Shown: positions 18,312 to 27,421 of the stretch, one piece after another
Layout of the letters: the number at the start of each line of letters is the position of its first letter
Position numbering within the stretch: the first letter of the stretch is position 1
Assembly (NCBI GenBank): GCA_021325375.1
Contig: JAJPHG010000035.1
Location: 62,001 to 126,000 of the forward strand
DNA from: Alphaproteobacteria bacterium
GTDB lineage: Bacteria > Pseudomonadota > Alphaproteobacteria > Micropepsales > Micropepsaceae
Direction: 5' to 3'
DNA length: 64,000 nt
Position numbers and translations under genes: made by a program
Notes under the pieces: generated by a model
What the model was told of the DNA's origin: nothing
The model's input: the letters and a program-made list of their open reading frames with translations, nothing else
The model's database searches: none

Positions 18312-19043
18312 TTACGCGAACACCGCGCGTGCCTTCTCCAACACATCGCGCAGCACGATGGCACCAAAGCCTGCGTTCATATGGGTGTGCTCCGCCTTCT
18401 CGCTGCGCACATAGTCGAGCGGAAAGAGGAAGAACGCCTCACGGGTCGTGAAACCGTTATCCGCGACCGTCTCGGGCGGTTGCGGAACGAAAGTCGCGGA
18501 CAACTCCTCCGCGATCTTGTTGCAGGCCGCGTTGTAGGCCTGCGCGACGACATCTTCATGGCCGCGGGATTTGAGCTTTTCCCAAAGCTGCTCGTGGCGC
18601 ACAAAGGCGCCGTAGGGCGTGCCGATGAGGAAGATCGGAGCCTTGGTGATCTGGCGCAGCTTGGCGATGACGTCCACGGCGATGGCGCCGCGCAGCGCCG
18701 GCTCCATGGCCCGCGAGAAATCCTCGACGCCGGCCTGCCGCAACTCCGTGAACTTGCTGTTGCAGGCGTGCAGGGCCCGCATGGAGCTCAATGTGAGCCC
18801 GCAGACCACATAGGCGTCGTAGCCGGCCTCGATGTCCCCGTCTTTACCGCTTGTGGCCGCCAGACGTTTGCGGATCTCGGGGGTCGGCGGCACCAGCTTG
18901 CGGTCCTTGACGTCGAGCTGCATCGACTGGCCCGCCGAGGCATAGAAATCCAGCGTAAAGCCAGGGAATTGAGCCTCGATTTCCGGCCAACCCAGCTTCA
19001 GGGCGCCGACATGGGAGTTCCCGATCAGGCAAACGGCGGTCAT
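18312..19043 (-). CDS. SGNH/GDSL-like hydrolase family protein (paralogue 1)
   Basis: 243 residues, no signal peptide. The N-terminal CLIGNSHVGAL matches SGNH block I, with the candidate nucleophile Ser in GNSH. A late EHTHMNAGFGA supplies the histidine expected near the C-terminus. Another gene in this window (34438-35109) has the same arrangement, GDSHAG near the start and DHVHANDAFGA near the end, so both likely belong to one uncharacterised branch. Substrate unknown; polysaccharide or lipid esterase is only a guess. It is divergent from rne. Confidence 0.7.
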   Translation of the reverse strand: MTAVCLIGNSHVGALKLGWPEIEAQFPGFTLDFYASAGQSMQLDVKDRKLVPPTPEIRKRLAATSGKDGDIEAGYDAYVVCGLTLSSMRALHACNSKFTELRQAGVEDFSRAMEPALRGAIAVDVIAKLRQITKAPIFLIGTPYGAFVRHEQLWEKLKSRGHEDVVAQAYNAACNKIAEELSATFVPQPPETVADNGFTTREAFFLFPLDYVRSEKAEHTHMNAGFGAIVLRDVLEKARAVFA

Positions 19044-19410
19044 GACCTGGGCTTAATTTCCTAGTTTACCGGATATTGACCATGTCGGGTGCTAACATGG
19101 CGCGTTCGGTCCCCTTGCCGTGACGGGCGGGGCACCCTACAAGGGATTCATATGCTGCTTCGCGGAGCGGGCCTATATGCGGCCCAAGAGCGCGGCAGCC
19201 GGACCTTCGGGTCCAAGGAAGTACCGCCGGTTCGCCGGCACGACAGCGATCTTTTTTCAATGAACCACAGAGCTCGCGCATTTCCCATAACGGCTGCGGT
19301 CCACCCGCGGCGGGAAATTCCGCGCCTGCTCTCCCCAACAACGCGGCCCGTTCCCTCATCGTCTGCGCCATCGGGCGCGGCGTGGGCACGGAGCACGCGC
19401 GGAGAACTCA
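19044..19410 (+). promoter_or_regulatory. Long structured leader of rne
   Basis: A 367-bp gene-free stretch ahead of the RNase E ATG. It holds three perfect hairpins in a row: GGGCC-tatatgc-GGCCC (19169-19185), GGACC-TTCG-GGTCC (19201-19214) and GCCGG-TTCG-CCGGC (19226-19239), the last two capped by very stable UUCG tetraloops, then a T6 run at 19252-19257. A promoter could not be fixed. In E. coli a structured rne leader lets RNase E limit its own mRNA; the same use here is inference. Confidence 0.6.
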
Positions 19411-22119
19411 ATGCCCAAGCGCATGCTTATCGACGCCAGCCACCCGGAAGAGACCCGAGTGGTCGTTCTCGACGGTCAGAAGGTCGAGGAATTTGATTTC
19501 GAGGCCGCCGCCAAGCGGCCGCTCAAAGGCAACATCTATCTCGCCAAGGTGACGCGCGTGGAGCCGTCGCTGCAGGCGGCCTTCGTCGAGTATGGCGGGA
19601 ACCGCCAGGGCTTCCTCGCCTTCTCGGAAATCCATCCCGACTACTACCAGATCCCGGTTGCCGACCGCCTGGCGCTGCTCGCAGAGCAGGAAGCCGAAGC
19701 GCGCCGCCGCTCCGACGAGGAGATCGAGTCCTTCGACATCGCCCCCGGTCCCAAGCCGGAGTCGACGGAAGATGCCGAAGAAGACGCCGTGGAAGGCGCG
19801 CCTGAATTCTCGGAAGAGACGCAAACGGAACAGGCGGCCGAGATGACCGCCGCCGACGAACGCGTCATCGAGGCGCATGCCGACAACGACGACCAGGAAG
19901 AAATCTTCGACAATCACGCCACCGGCGAAGAGAGCGACGAAGAAGACAGCGAGTCCGCGGAAGACGCCGAAGCATCGGCGATCCCGGAAGGCGAGACCTC
20001 GGAAGAGCCCACCGAGTTCCACGCCCATGTCGCCGATCCGGAGGAGCCCCCTGCCGAGGGCATGCACGCTGAAGCAGTGCCGGGACAGGCCGAGCCCGCC
20101 CGCGCGCTCCAGCAGCAGCGTCCGCCGCAGCGTTTCCTGCGCAAGCGCCACTACAAGATCCAGGAGGTCATCAAGCGCCGCCAGATCATCCTGGTCCAGG
20201 TGGTCAAGGAAGAGCGCGGCAACAAGGGCGCGGCGCTCACGACCTATCTCTCGCTCGCCGGCCGCTATTGCGTGCTTATGCCCAACACGCCGCGCGGCGG
20301 CGGCATCAGCCGCAAGATCACCAACGCCAACGACCGCAAGCGCCTCAAATCCGCGGCGCAGGCGCTCGAGCTGCCGGAAGGGATGGGGCTCATCATCCGC
20401 ACCGCGGGCGAGAGCCGCACCAAGGTCGAGATCAAGCGCGACTACGAATACCTGCTGCGCATGTGGGACCAGATCCGCGAGCTGACGCTGCAATCGAACG
20501 CACCGGCGCGCGTCTACGAGGAAGGCGACCTCGTCAAGCGCGCGATCCGCGACCTCTACAACAAGGACGTCGGCGAGGTGATCGTCGAGGGCGACGAAGG
20601 CTACCGCAACGCCAAGGACTTCATGCGGATGCTGATGCCCAGCCACGCCAAGAACGTGAAGCCCTACAAAGAGCCGGTGCCGCTGTTCCAGAGGCATCAC
20701 ATCGAGGCGCAGCTCGATGCGATGTTCTCTTCCACCGTGACGCTCAAATCCGGCGGCTACATCGTCATCAACCAGACCGAGGCGCTGGTTTCCATCGACG
20801 TCAACTCCGGCCGCGCCACGCGCGAGCATTCGATCGAGGAGACCGCGCGCAAGACCAATCTCGAGGCGGCCGACGAGATCGGAAGGCAGCTCCGCCTGCG
20901 CGACCTCGCCGGCCTCATCGTCATCGACTTCATCGATATGGAGGACGGTCGCAACGACCGCGACGTCGAGAAGCGCATGCGCGACGCGGTCAAGAATGAC
21001 CGTGCCCGCGTGCAGATCGGCAAGATCAGCCAGTTCGGCCTGCTCGAGATGTCGCGCCAGCGCCTGCGCGCCGGCGTCATCGCGGGCTCCACGGTCCCCT
21101 GCCCGCATTGCGGCGGCCAGGGCATCGTGCGCGCCGTCGAATCCACCGCGTTGCGCCTGCTGCGCGGCCTCGAGGAAGAGGGCCAGAAGCTCAAAGCATC
21201 GGCGGTGGTCGTTCGTATCGCCTCCGACGTCGCGATCTACACGCTCAATCAGAAGCGCCGCGAGCTCGCGCGCATCGAGGGCGACTACCAGATGTCGATC
21301 ACCTTCGAGCCCAAGGAGGGCTTGATGGTCGGCACGTTCGAGATCGAGCGCACGGTGCAGAAAACGCCGGAGGAAAGCGCCAAGCTCGCCGGCGCCTTCA
21401 AGACCGAATTCGTGCCGCCGCCGGCCGAGGATGAGCCCGAGGAGATCGTCGAGGCCGAGGAAGTCGAAGAGATCGAGGAAGCGGAAGCGCCGCAGCATCA
21501 GAACGGCCAGCAGCAGCCGCAACAGCCGGGCTCGCCGAAGCGCCGCCGCCGTCGCCGCGGCGGCCGCGGCCATGGCAGCGGCGAGCGTCCGCCGCAGCCG
21601 CACGCCCAGCAAAGCCACCAGCATCACCAGCCCGCGCCGCAACCGTCGCTTTCGCCGGAAGGCGAAAGCGCACCGGCTGCCGACGTCACGACCCCGTCTG
21701 TCGAGGCGCCGCTTGGCATCGAAGGCCAGCCGGGCGCCCCGCGCAAGAAGCGCCGCCGCCGTCGCGGCAAGCGCGGTGGAAGCGCAAACCGTCCCGCCGA
21801 TCAATTGGGCGAGCCCATGGATGCGATGAACGGGCCGGCTCAAAGCAACGGCACCGAGCACGAACCGATGCCGTCTTACGAGGCCCAGATCGTGCGGCCG
21901 CAGATCGAGACACCCGTGGCGATGCCCAACGGCTCGTCCACGCCCGTTTGGTCGCTGACCGGGGAGCACGCGCAAACCGTCTCACGCGCGCCCGAGATCA
22001 TCGCCGAGCCGATCGTGCAGGAAGAAGTGCCTGCGCCGGCCGCCAAACCGGCCCCGCAAGAGCCGCCGCAGCCGCCCAAGAAGGGCTGGTGGCAACGCAC
22101 GTTCCGCAGCGAGGAGTAA
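19411..22119 (+). CDS. rne: Ribonuclease E/G (degradosome endoribonuclease)
   Basis: 902 residues. The N-terminal S1 domain is split by a strongly acidic insert (about 100-225, Glu/Asp-rich), a known feature of alphaproteobacterial RNase E. Then come the 5'-sensor/RNase H-like region and DNase I-like catalytic core with metal-binding D463 (SIDVNSG) and D506 (VIDFIDM), and the Zn-link CPHCG (C564, C567) that joins dimers into tetramers. The C-terminal third is disordered, alternating acidic, Arg-rich (KRRRRRRGGRG; KKRRRRRGKRGG) and Pro/Gln stretches, for RNA and degradosome partner binding. It ends in an AQPPKKGWWQRTF-like motif. Its stop is 3 bases from the stop of the convergent GGT-like gene. 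Confidence 0.97.
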   Translation: MPKRMLIDASHPEETRVVVLDGQKVEEFDFEAAAKRPLKGNIYLAKVTRVEPSLQAAFVEYGGNRQGFLAFSEIHPDYYQIPVADRLALLAEQEAEARRRSDEEIESFDIAPGPKPESTEDAEEDAVEGAPEFSEETQTEQAAEMTAADERVIEAHADNDDQEEIFDNHATGEESDEEDSESAEDAEASAIPEGETSEEPTEFHAHVADPEEPPAEGMHAEAVPGQAEPARALQQQRPPQRFLRKRHYKIQEVIKRRQIILVQVVKEERGNKGAALTTYLSLAGRYCVLMPNTPRGGGISRKITNANDRKRLKSAAQALELPEGMGLIIRTAGESRTKVEIKRDYEYLLRMWDQIRELTLQSNAPARVYEEGDLVKRAIRDLYNKDVGEVIVEGDEGYRNAKDFMRMLMPSHAKNVKPYKEPVPLFQRHHIEAQLDAMFSSTVTLKSGGYIVINQTEALVSIDVNSGRATREHSIEETARKTNLEAADEIGRQLRLRDLAGLIVIDFIDMEDGRNDRDVEKRMRDAVKNDRARVQIGKISQFGLLEMSRQRLRAGVIAGSTVPCPHCGGQGIVRAVESTALRLLRGLEEEGQKLKASAVVVRIASDVAIYTLNQKRRELARIEGDYQMSITFEPKEGLMVGTFEIERTVQKTPEESAKLAGAFKTEFVPPPAEDEPEEIVEAEEVEEIEEAEAPQHQNGQQQPQQPGSPKRRRRRRGGRGHGSGERPPQPHAQQSHQHHQPAPQPSLSPEGESAPAADVTTPSVEAPLGIEGQPGAPRKKRRRRRGKRGGSANRPADQLGEPMDAMNGPAQSNGTEHEPMPSYEAQIVRPQIETPVAMPNGSSTPVWSLTGEHAQTVSRAPEIIAEPIVQEEVPAPAAKPAPQEPPQPPKKGWWQRTFRSEE

Positions 22120-22122
22120 GCG

Positions 22123-23460
22123 CTACGGCGCTATCCCAAGCCCGCTCGCGCCGGCGTCGGGCAACGCGGTGCAGTTGCCGTTGTCGCAGAGGATCGCGTT
22201 GACCGTGTCGTAGAGCGCGGTCTCGGCGGCGCCCGCCTTGCCGCGGCGCGTGACGATCTCGCCTTTGCTCAGCCGCGCTAGCGCGTCGGCGATCGAGGCG
22301 GTTCCGATCGGCCCGCCCGCGCCCGCGCCTGCCAGGAGAAGCTGTCCGCCGCTGTCCGTCGCGAGCACCGGCGTGAGGAACGCCGCGGCGAGTCCGGCGG
22401 GCCCCGACGACGGCGCTTTGGCAAGCGTGACGCCCGTGCCTTGCGCGGTGTGGCCGGAGCCGAATGGTCCGTTCATCGTCACCGCGCAGGCGACCGCCTG
22501 GCCGCTCACGTCGGTCACGGCGAAGCCCGTCGAGCCGAGATCGTTCGGCAGGTCGGCGACGTTGAAGCCGCTCAGCGCCATCTTGGTGCCTTCGACGACG
22601 GCCGCCTCGGTGTTGCCGCCGACCACGCGCGCGATGTTGTCGAACAAGGTCGCCGCGAAGACGCCCGCGCCGGTCCCGCGATCCGGCAGGATCACATTCT
22701 CGCCGCCAAGGCGTATGGCATGCGGAACGGTCCGCGCGGCCGCGTAGGATGAAAGCTCGCCCTCTTGGATCGTGCCGCCTTGCGCCGTGGAGTACGCCGC
22801 GATGCGCTCGCCGATCGCACCGTGATAGAGCGCGCCGGAGCCCTCGACGCGGATCGCCGCGAGCGTGTCGGCGAGATCGTGATTGGACACGATGCTGCCG
22901 GCCGCTTTCACATGGCCGGACTCATCCAGGAATTCCGCCGACAGACCCGCGTCGAGACGGATGACGTCCGCCGAAGCGTTGAGCCGCTCGGCCAGCGCAT
23001 GGGAGATGGGGAATCCGGTCGACGCGAATCCTTCCGCGGGCGAGACGGCGCGGGCCCAGGGAAGCGCGCCGTAAGAGGTCTGCATCAGCGCGATGCCGCG
23101 CGCGTTGCCGGGCACCGCGAACGCGCCGCCCGATGCGGTGCTGCGGGCGAGGAAAACGAACTCCTCGTTGCGCCCGCTCTTAGGGTCGTGCACCAGACAG
23201 ATGCCGCCGCCGCCCAGCCCCGCCGACACCGGATAGGTGACCGACAGCGCGAAATACATCGCCGCCGCGGCATCGGCCGCGTTGCCGCCCTGCGACATGA
23301 CGGTCGCGGCCGCCTTCACCGCGTAAGGCTCGTCGCCGACCAGGAACGCGCCCTGCTTGGGTCCTTCGGGCTTGATGCTCATGTCCGAGGAGCATCCGGC
23401 GAGCAGGGTCGCGCCCGCGATGCCCGATAGAAGGCGCGAAGTGAACATCGATTTCGTCAT
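22123..23460 (-). CDS. Gamma-glutamyltransferase-like lipoprotein (divergent nucleophile)
   Basis: 445 residues, versus about 560 for typical GGT. The N-terminus carries a lipobox (LLAGC, Cys23). GGT hallmarks are the GGNAADAAAAMYFALSV segment, SAGLGGGG, and an AVTMNGPFGSG region. GGT is an Ntn-hydrolase that self-cleaves before a Thr (TTHxSVVD). An ungapped alignment here puts S310-T311-G312-F313 (GSTGFAVTD) at that place, so Ser310 replaces the nucleophile Thr and Gly replaces the following His. The protein may still self-process with Ser, use Thr311, or be inactive. ATG 23460 is chosen because it leads directly into the lipoprotein signal; the frame is open far upstream without coding character. 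Confidence 0.85.
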   Translation of the reverse strand: MTKSMFTSRLLSGIAGATLLAGCSSDMSIKPEGPKQGAFLVGDEPYAVKAAATVMSQGGNAADAAAAMYFALSVTYPVSAGLGGGGICLVHDPKSGRNEEFVFLARSTASGGAFAVPGNARGIALMQTSYGALPWARAVSPAEGFASTGFPISHALAERLNASADVIRLDAGLSAEFLDESGHVKAAGSIVSNHDLADTLAAIRVEGSGALYHGAIGERIAAYSTAQGGTIQEGELSSYAAARTVPHAIRLGGENVILPDRGTGAGVFAATLFDNIARVVGGNTEAAVVEGTKMALSGFNVADLPNDLGSTGFAVTDVSGQAVACAVTMNGPFGSGHTAQGTGVTLAKAPSSGPAGLAAAFLTPVLATDSGGQLLLAGAGAGGPIGTASIADALARLSKGEIVTRRGKAGAAETALYDTVNAILCDNGNCTALPDAGASGLGIAP

Positions 23461-23625
23461 GTCTTGGCTGACTTTTTGGAAGAGGACCCGCGCCCGGGCG
23501 AATGAAGAAATGTCCATCTTCGGCCGCACCGTTAAGATGCCGTTCCGCCTTGCGTTGACGTGCCGCCGCCTCGCACCTACGGTCGGGCGGGATAGCGGGC
23601 GGCAGGCCAGAGGAGAGTGCAAGCC

Positions 23626-24996
23626 TTGACGATTTGCAACCCCATTCGCGGCGCGACCCCGGCGCAGCTCGCCGCCTTGTGCATCGCGATCGCCGCTTGG
23701 TTCGCCGCGGTGCCGGCGTCGGCGCAGATTTCGCTGCTTCAGGACACCGAGACCGAGCGCACGCTCAGATCCTACGAAGATCCCATCATCAAGGCCGCCG
23801 GCCTCGATCCCAATGCCGTGAAGCTCTACATCGTCAACGATCCGACGATCAACGCGTTCGCCGCCGAAGGCCAGAACATCTTCGTCAATTCGGGACTGTT
23901 CATTCAGCTGCGCACGCCCAACGAGCTCATCGGCGTGCTCGCGCACGAGACCGGCCACATCGCGGGCGGGCATCTCTCGCGCGACAGCACCGCCATCAAG
24001 AAAGCCTATGTGCCGATGCTGCTGTCGATGATCGTCGGCATCGCAGCGGCCGCGGCGGGCGCCGGTGACGCGAGCATGGCGATCATGATGGCTGGCCAGC
24101 AGGCGGCGGCGGCGCAGTTCAACCAGTTCAGCCGCGCGCAGGAAGCCACCGCAGACACGATGGGTCAGAAATACCTGCGCCTGACGCATCAATCCGGCGA
24201 AGGCATGGTCAACGTCTTCCAGCGCATGGCCGACGAGAGCGCGCGCGCCTCCGCCCATCCCGACCGGTACGCGACCGACCACCCGGCCGACCGCGACCGC
24301 GTGGCGACGCTGCAGACCATCGCCGACAGCTCGCCCTACGCCAACGTCACGGACTCGCCCGAGGCACAGCACGAGTTCGACATGATCAAGGCGAAGATGC
24401 TCGGCTATCTCGCGCCCGTTCCGGACGTGCTCAAATTCTATCCGCCGAAGAACATGAGCAAGCCCGCGCGCTACGCCCGCGCCATGGCCTACATGCGCAA
24501 GCCCGATCTCAAGCTCGCGCTCGCAGAGACCGACAGTCTGATCAAGGACGAGCCCAACAATCCGTATTTCTACGAGATGCTGGGGCAGATCTACGTGCAG
24601 ATGAGTCAGCCCGAGCGCGGGCTGGCGCCGTATCAGAAATCCGTCGACATCCTTCCCGACGCTCCCGAGCTGCGCGTGGCGCTGGCCGCGGCGCAGCTCG
24701 CGACCGAGAGGAAGGCGCTCGCCCAACCCGCCATCGACAACCTCAAGATCGCACTCAATCAGGACAATGAAGACCCCTTCGCGTGGTACGAGGCGGCGCA
24801 AGGCTACAGCGCGCTCGGCAACCAGCCGATGGCCGACCTCGCGACCGCCGAGCGCCTCTACGCCGAGAGCAGCCCGGCTACGCTCATCTTCGCCAAGCGC
24901 GCCATGAAGGAGCTGCCGGAAGGCTCGCCCGAATGGCAGCGGGCGAACGACATCGTGGCGATCGTGACACCCATATTGAAAGAGAACCGGCGTTGA
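23626..24996 (+). CDS. Periplasmic M48 metalloprotease with TPR repeats (BepA/YfgC-like)
   Basis: 456 residues. A signal peptide (AALCIAIAAWFAAVPASAQ) precedes an M48 domain with HETGH (about 107-111), a following GGHLSRD, and the third zinc ligand in QEATADTMG. A hydrophobic loop (MLLSMIVGIAAAAAGAG) and a C-terminal TPR region (about 270-440) match BepA-type proteases, which check and degrade stalled outer-membrane beta-barrel proteins. AGGAG at 23611-23615 fits the TTG at 23626 (10-base spacing) better than the GTG at 23617, which it nearly touches. Its TGA overlaps the start of the thioredoxin-like gene. Confidence 0.93.
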   Translation: MTICNPIRGATPAQLAALCIAIAAWFAAVPASAQISLLQDTETERTLRSYEDPIIKAAGLDPNAVKLYIVNDPTINAFAAEGQNIFVNSGLFIQLRTPNELIGVLAHETGHIAGGHLSRDSTAIKKAYVPMLLSMIVGIAAAAAGAGDASMAIMMAGQQAAAAQFNQFSRAQEATADTMGQKYLRLTHQSGEGMVNVFQRMADESARASAHPDRYATDHPADRDRVATLQTIADSSPYANVTDSPEAQHEFDMIKAKMLGYLAPVPDVLKFYPPKNMSKPARYARAMAYMRKPDLKLALAETDSLIKDEPNNPYFYEMLGQIYVQMSQPERGLAPYQKSVDILPDAPELRVALAAAQLATERKALAQPAIDNLKIALNQDNEDPFAWYEAAQGYSALGNQPMADLATAERLYAESSPATLIFAKRAMKELPEGSPEWQRANDIVAIVTPILKENRR

Positions 24997-25733
24997 GCGG
25001 GCAGTGGCGGATAGCGGCGCTCGCGGGGCTCGTGGGGGCGGTGGTCGCGACCGGGGCGGTCTTCGGCGCCGCGCGGCTCGGCTATTTCCCCGCTCCGTCC
25101 GACAGGCAGTTCCACGCCTATCTCATGACCCATCCCGAAGTCCTGATCGAGATGCAGGCCAAGATGCAGGCCGACAGCGACGCCGAGGAGACGAAAGACA
25201 CCCAGGACGCCGTCGACAAGCTAGGCCTCGGTCACGTTCTCGATCCCAAGATCGCCTATGTGACCGGGCCCGCGGCCGCGAAGAAGACGGTGGTTGAGTT
25301 CTTCGACTACAATTGCGTGCATTGCCGGCGCACCTTCCCGGTCGTGCAGAAATTCTACGAGGCGCACAAAGGCGACACGCGCTTCGCCTTCATCGAGCTG
25401 CCGATCTTCGGCCAGGCATCGGACAATGCCGCGCGCTCGGCGCTGGCCGCGCGCCGCCAGCCGGGCAAATACGTCGCGTTCCACTTCGCGCTCATGGGCG
25501 AGACGGGCGAGATCGGCCCGAACGAGACCGTCGACGCGGCCAGGAAGGCGGGGCTCGACCTCGACCGGCTTATGGCCGACCTCAAGGACCCCGAGATCAC
25601 GCGGCAAATGGCCGAGGCGCATGCGCTGGCCGAGCGCGTCAAGCTCACCGGCACGCCGCTCTTCATCGTCAACGGCAAGGCGCATTCGGGCGAGGTCACC
25701 AAGGACGAGCTCGAGCAACTCTGGAAGAGCTGA
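24993..25733 (+). CDS. Membrane-anchored DsbA-family thioredoxin (Com1/ScsC-like)
   Basis: 246 residues from a TTG that overlaps the M48 stop (TTGA). An N-terminal signal-anchor (about 7-27) is followed by a Glu/Asp-rich spacer and a DsbA-like thioredoxin domain (about 85-245), with active-site CVHC (C108, C111, in FFDYNCVHCRRTFP) and cis-Pro loop TGTPLF. It should act in the periplasm as a disulfide oxidase or isomerase. Coupling to a BepA-like protease is meaningful: E. coli BepA promotes disulfide rearrangement of LptD. A helper role for this protein in outer-membrane protein folding is inference. Confidence 0.92.
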   Translation: MSGQWRIAALAGLVGAVVATGAVFGAARLGYFPAPSDRQFHAYLMTHPEVLIEMQAKMQADSDAEETKDTQDAVDKLGLGHVLDPKIAYVTGPAAAKKTVVEFFDYNCVHCRRTFPVVQKFYEAHKGDTRFAFIELPIFGQASDNAARSALAARRQPGKYVAFHFALMGETGEIGPNETVDAARKAGLDLDRLMADLKDPEITRQMAEAHALAERVKLTGTPLFIVNGKAHSGEVTKDELEQLWKS

Positions 25734-25748
25734 GGCGTTGTCCATCCC

Positions 25749-26303
25749 ATGACCGCCCGTGACGTCGCCGTGCTCGTCGGCAGCCTTCGAAAAGAATCCT
25801 TCAACCGCAAGACCGCGAAAGCGCTGGCGGCCATGGCGCCGTCCGGGCTCGCGCTGGAGATCGTGGAGATCCGCGACCTCGCGCTCTATGACGAGGACGC
25901 GGAGACCAATCCGCCGGCGCCCTGGATCACGTTCCGGGACCGCGTCCGCCGCGCCGACGCGGTGCTGTTCGTGACGCCGGAATACAATCGCAGCGTTCCT
26001 GGCTGCCTCAAGAACGCCATCGACGTGGGCTCGCGTCCCTACGGCAAGAGCGTTTGGGCGGGGAAGCCCGGCGCGGTCGTCAGCGTGTCGCCAGGCGCGA
26101 TCGGCGCGTTCGGCGCCAATCATCACCTGCGCCAGTCGCTCGTGTTCCTCGACGTGCCCGTGCTGCAGCAGCCCGAGGCCTATATCGGCGGCGCCAACAA
26201 GCTCTTCGACGCCGAGGGCAAGCTCACCAGCGACTCCGCGCGCGAGTTCCTGGGCAAATTCCTCGCCGCCTTCGCGGCGTGGATCGAGAAGATCAAGGGT
26301 TAG
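25749..26303 (+). CDS. NADPH-dependent FMN reductase (quinone/chromate reductase family)
   Basis: 184 residues with a flavodoxin-like fold. The phosphate loop of the FMN site is [11 protein letters not shown], and the family signature [16 protein letters not shown] is intact. Relatives (ChrR/YieF, azoreductases) reduce quinones, chromate or azo dyes with NAD(P)H as soluble flavoenzymes. It lies 15 bases after the DsbA-like gene and could be on the same transcript. The last bases overlap the 3' end of the convergent thiSG gene by 4 bp. Confidence 0.92.
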   Translation: MTARDVAVLVGSLRKESFNRKTAKALAAMAPSGLALEIVEIRDLALYDEDAETNPPAPWITFRDRVRRADAVLFVTPEYNRSVPGCLKNAIDVGSRPYGKSVWAGKPGAVVSVSPGAIGAFGANHHLRQSLVFLDVPVLQQPEAYIGGANKLFDAEGKLTSDSAREFLGKFLAAFAAWIEKIKG

Positions 26304-27295
26304 ATCAATCCCGCCAGCGGGCTCGACGGGTCGGCGTAGCGCTTCTTCGGCATGCGGCCGGCGAGATAGGCGAGACGTCCCGCCTCGACCGCGTGCTTCA
26401 TCGCGCGCGCCATCATCACCGGGTCCTTGGCTTCGGCGATGGCGGTGTTCATCAGCACGCCGTCGCAGCCGAGCTCCATCGCGACCGCCGCATCCGACGC
26501 CGTGCCCACGCCCGCATCGACGATCACGGGCACCTTGGCCTCTTCGATGATCATGCGGATGTTGACCGGGTTCTGCACGCCCAGCCCCGAGCCGATGGGA
26601 GCGGCGAGCGGCATGATCGCGGCCGCGCCCAGCTCCTCCAGGCGCTTGGCCATCAGCGGATCGTCGCTGCAATAGACCATCACCTGGAAGCCTTCCTTGA
26701 TGAGCAGCTCGGTGGCACGCAGCGTCTCGATCATGTCGGGATAGAGCGTCTTGCGGTCGCCGAGGACTTCCAGCTTCACCAGCGTCCACCCGCCCGCCTC
26801 GCGCGCCAGGCGCAGCGTGCGCACCGCGTCCTCGCCGGTGAAGCAGCCGGCGGTGTTCGGCAGGTAGGTGTATTTCTTCGGATCGATGAAATCGACGAGC
26901 TTGGGCTGGCTCGGATCGGTCAGGTTCACGCGGCGCACCGCGACGGTGACCATCTCCGCGCCGCTCGCCTCGAGCGCGGCGGCGTTCTCGGCGTAGGTCT
27001 TGTACTTGCCGGTGCCGATGATGAGGCGCGATCTGAGCGTGCGGCCTGCGACCACGAAAGGCTTGTCGACGGGGGCCTGCGCCGGCGCGTTGCCGCCGCC
27101 GATGAAATGGACGATCTCGAGCCGGTCGCCCTGCCCCAGCTGGACCGCGCCGTATTGCGAGCGCGGCACGATCTGGAGATTGCGCTCGACGGCGATCTTG
27201 GCCGGGTCCATGCCGAGGCTCGAAAGAAGCTCGCGCACACTCATGGCGCCGCTCAGCTCGCGCGCTTCGCCGTTGATGGTGACGGTCAGGGACAT
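26300..27295 (-). CDS. thiG: ThiS-ThiG fusion (thiazole synthase)
   Basis: 331 residues. Residues 1-68 are a ThiS sulfur-carrier domain ending FIGGG (66-68); about 78-331 are ThiG, with the Schiff-base region [11 protein letters not shown] and phosphate-binding GVGTASDA. ThiG builds the thiamine thiazole from DXP, dehydroglycine and ThiS thiocarboxylate. In stand-alone ThiS the terminal GG must be free to carry sulfur. Here it is followed by a linker ([12 protein letters not shown]), so either cleavage occurs or another ThiS is used. The ATG at 27295 begins the beta-grasp fold; upstream in-frame sequence is not coding-like. No TPP riboswitch was found in the 126-bp divergent gap with aroQ. 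Confidence 0.93.
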   Translation of the reverse strand: MSLTVTINGEARELSGAMSVRELLSSLGMDPAKIAVERNLQIVPRSQYGAVQLGQGDRLEIVHFIGGGNAPAQAPVDKPFVVAGRTLRSRLIIGTGKYKTYAENAAALEASGAEMVTVAVRRVNLTDPSQPKLVDFIDPKKYTYLPNTAGCFTGEDAVRTLRLAREAGGWTLVKLEVLGDRKTLYPDMIETLRATELLIKEGFQVMVYCSDDPLMAKRLEELGAAAIMPLAAPIGSGLGVQNPVNIRMIIEEAKVPVIVDAGVGTASDAAVAMELGCDGVLMNTAIAEAKDPVMMARAMKHAVEAGRLAYLAGRMPKKRYADPSSPLAGLI

Positions 27296-27421
27296 GGGTT
27301 TCTCGTAATCGTGAGGCGCGGGACGGTCAACAAACCAAAGCCGCCTTTGGGTGTTTCCGTCGGGACGCCGGACCAGTATAAGGGGCGAATCCGCCCTGCG
27401 GCGCAATGCCAGAAGCTGGAA

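Noticed and set aside
19408..21975. 855-codon minus-strand frame
   Set aside because: Shadow of rne; rne has complete catalytic motifs.
27296..27421. TPP riboswitch upstream of thiSG
   Set aside because: No CUGAGA-type conserved TPP elements in the short divergent gap.
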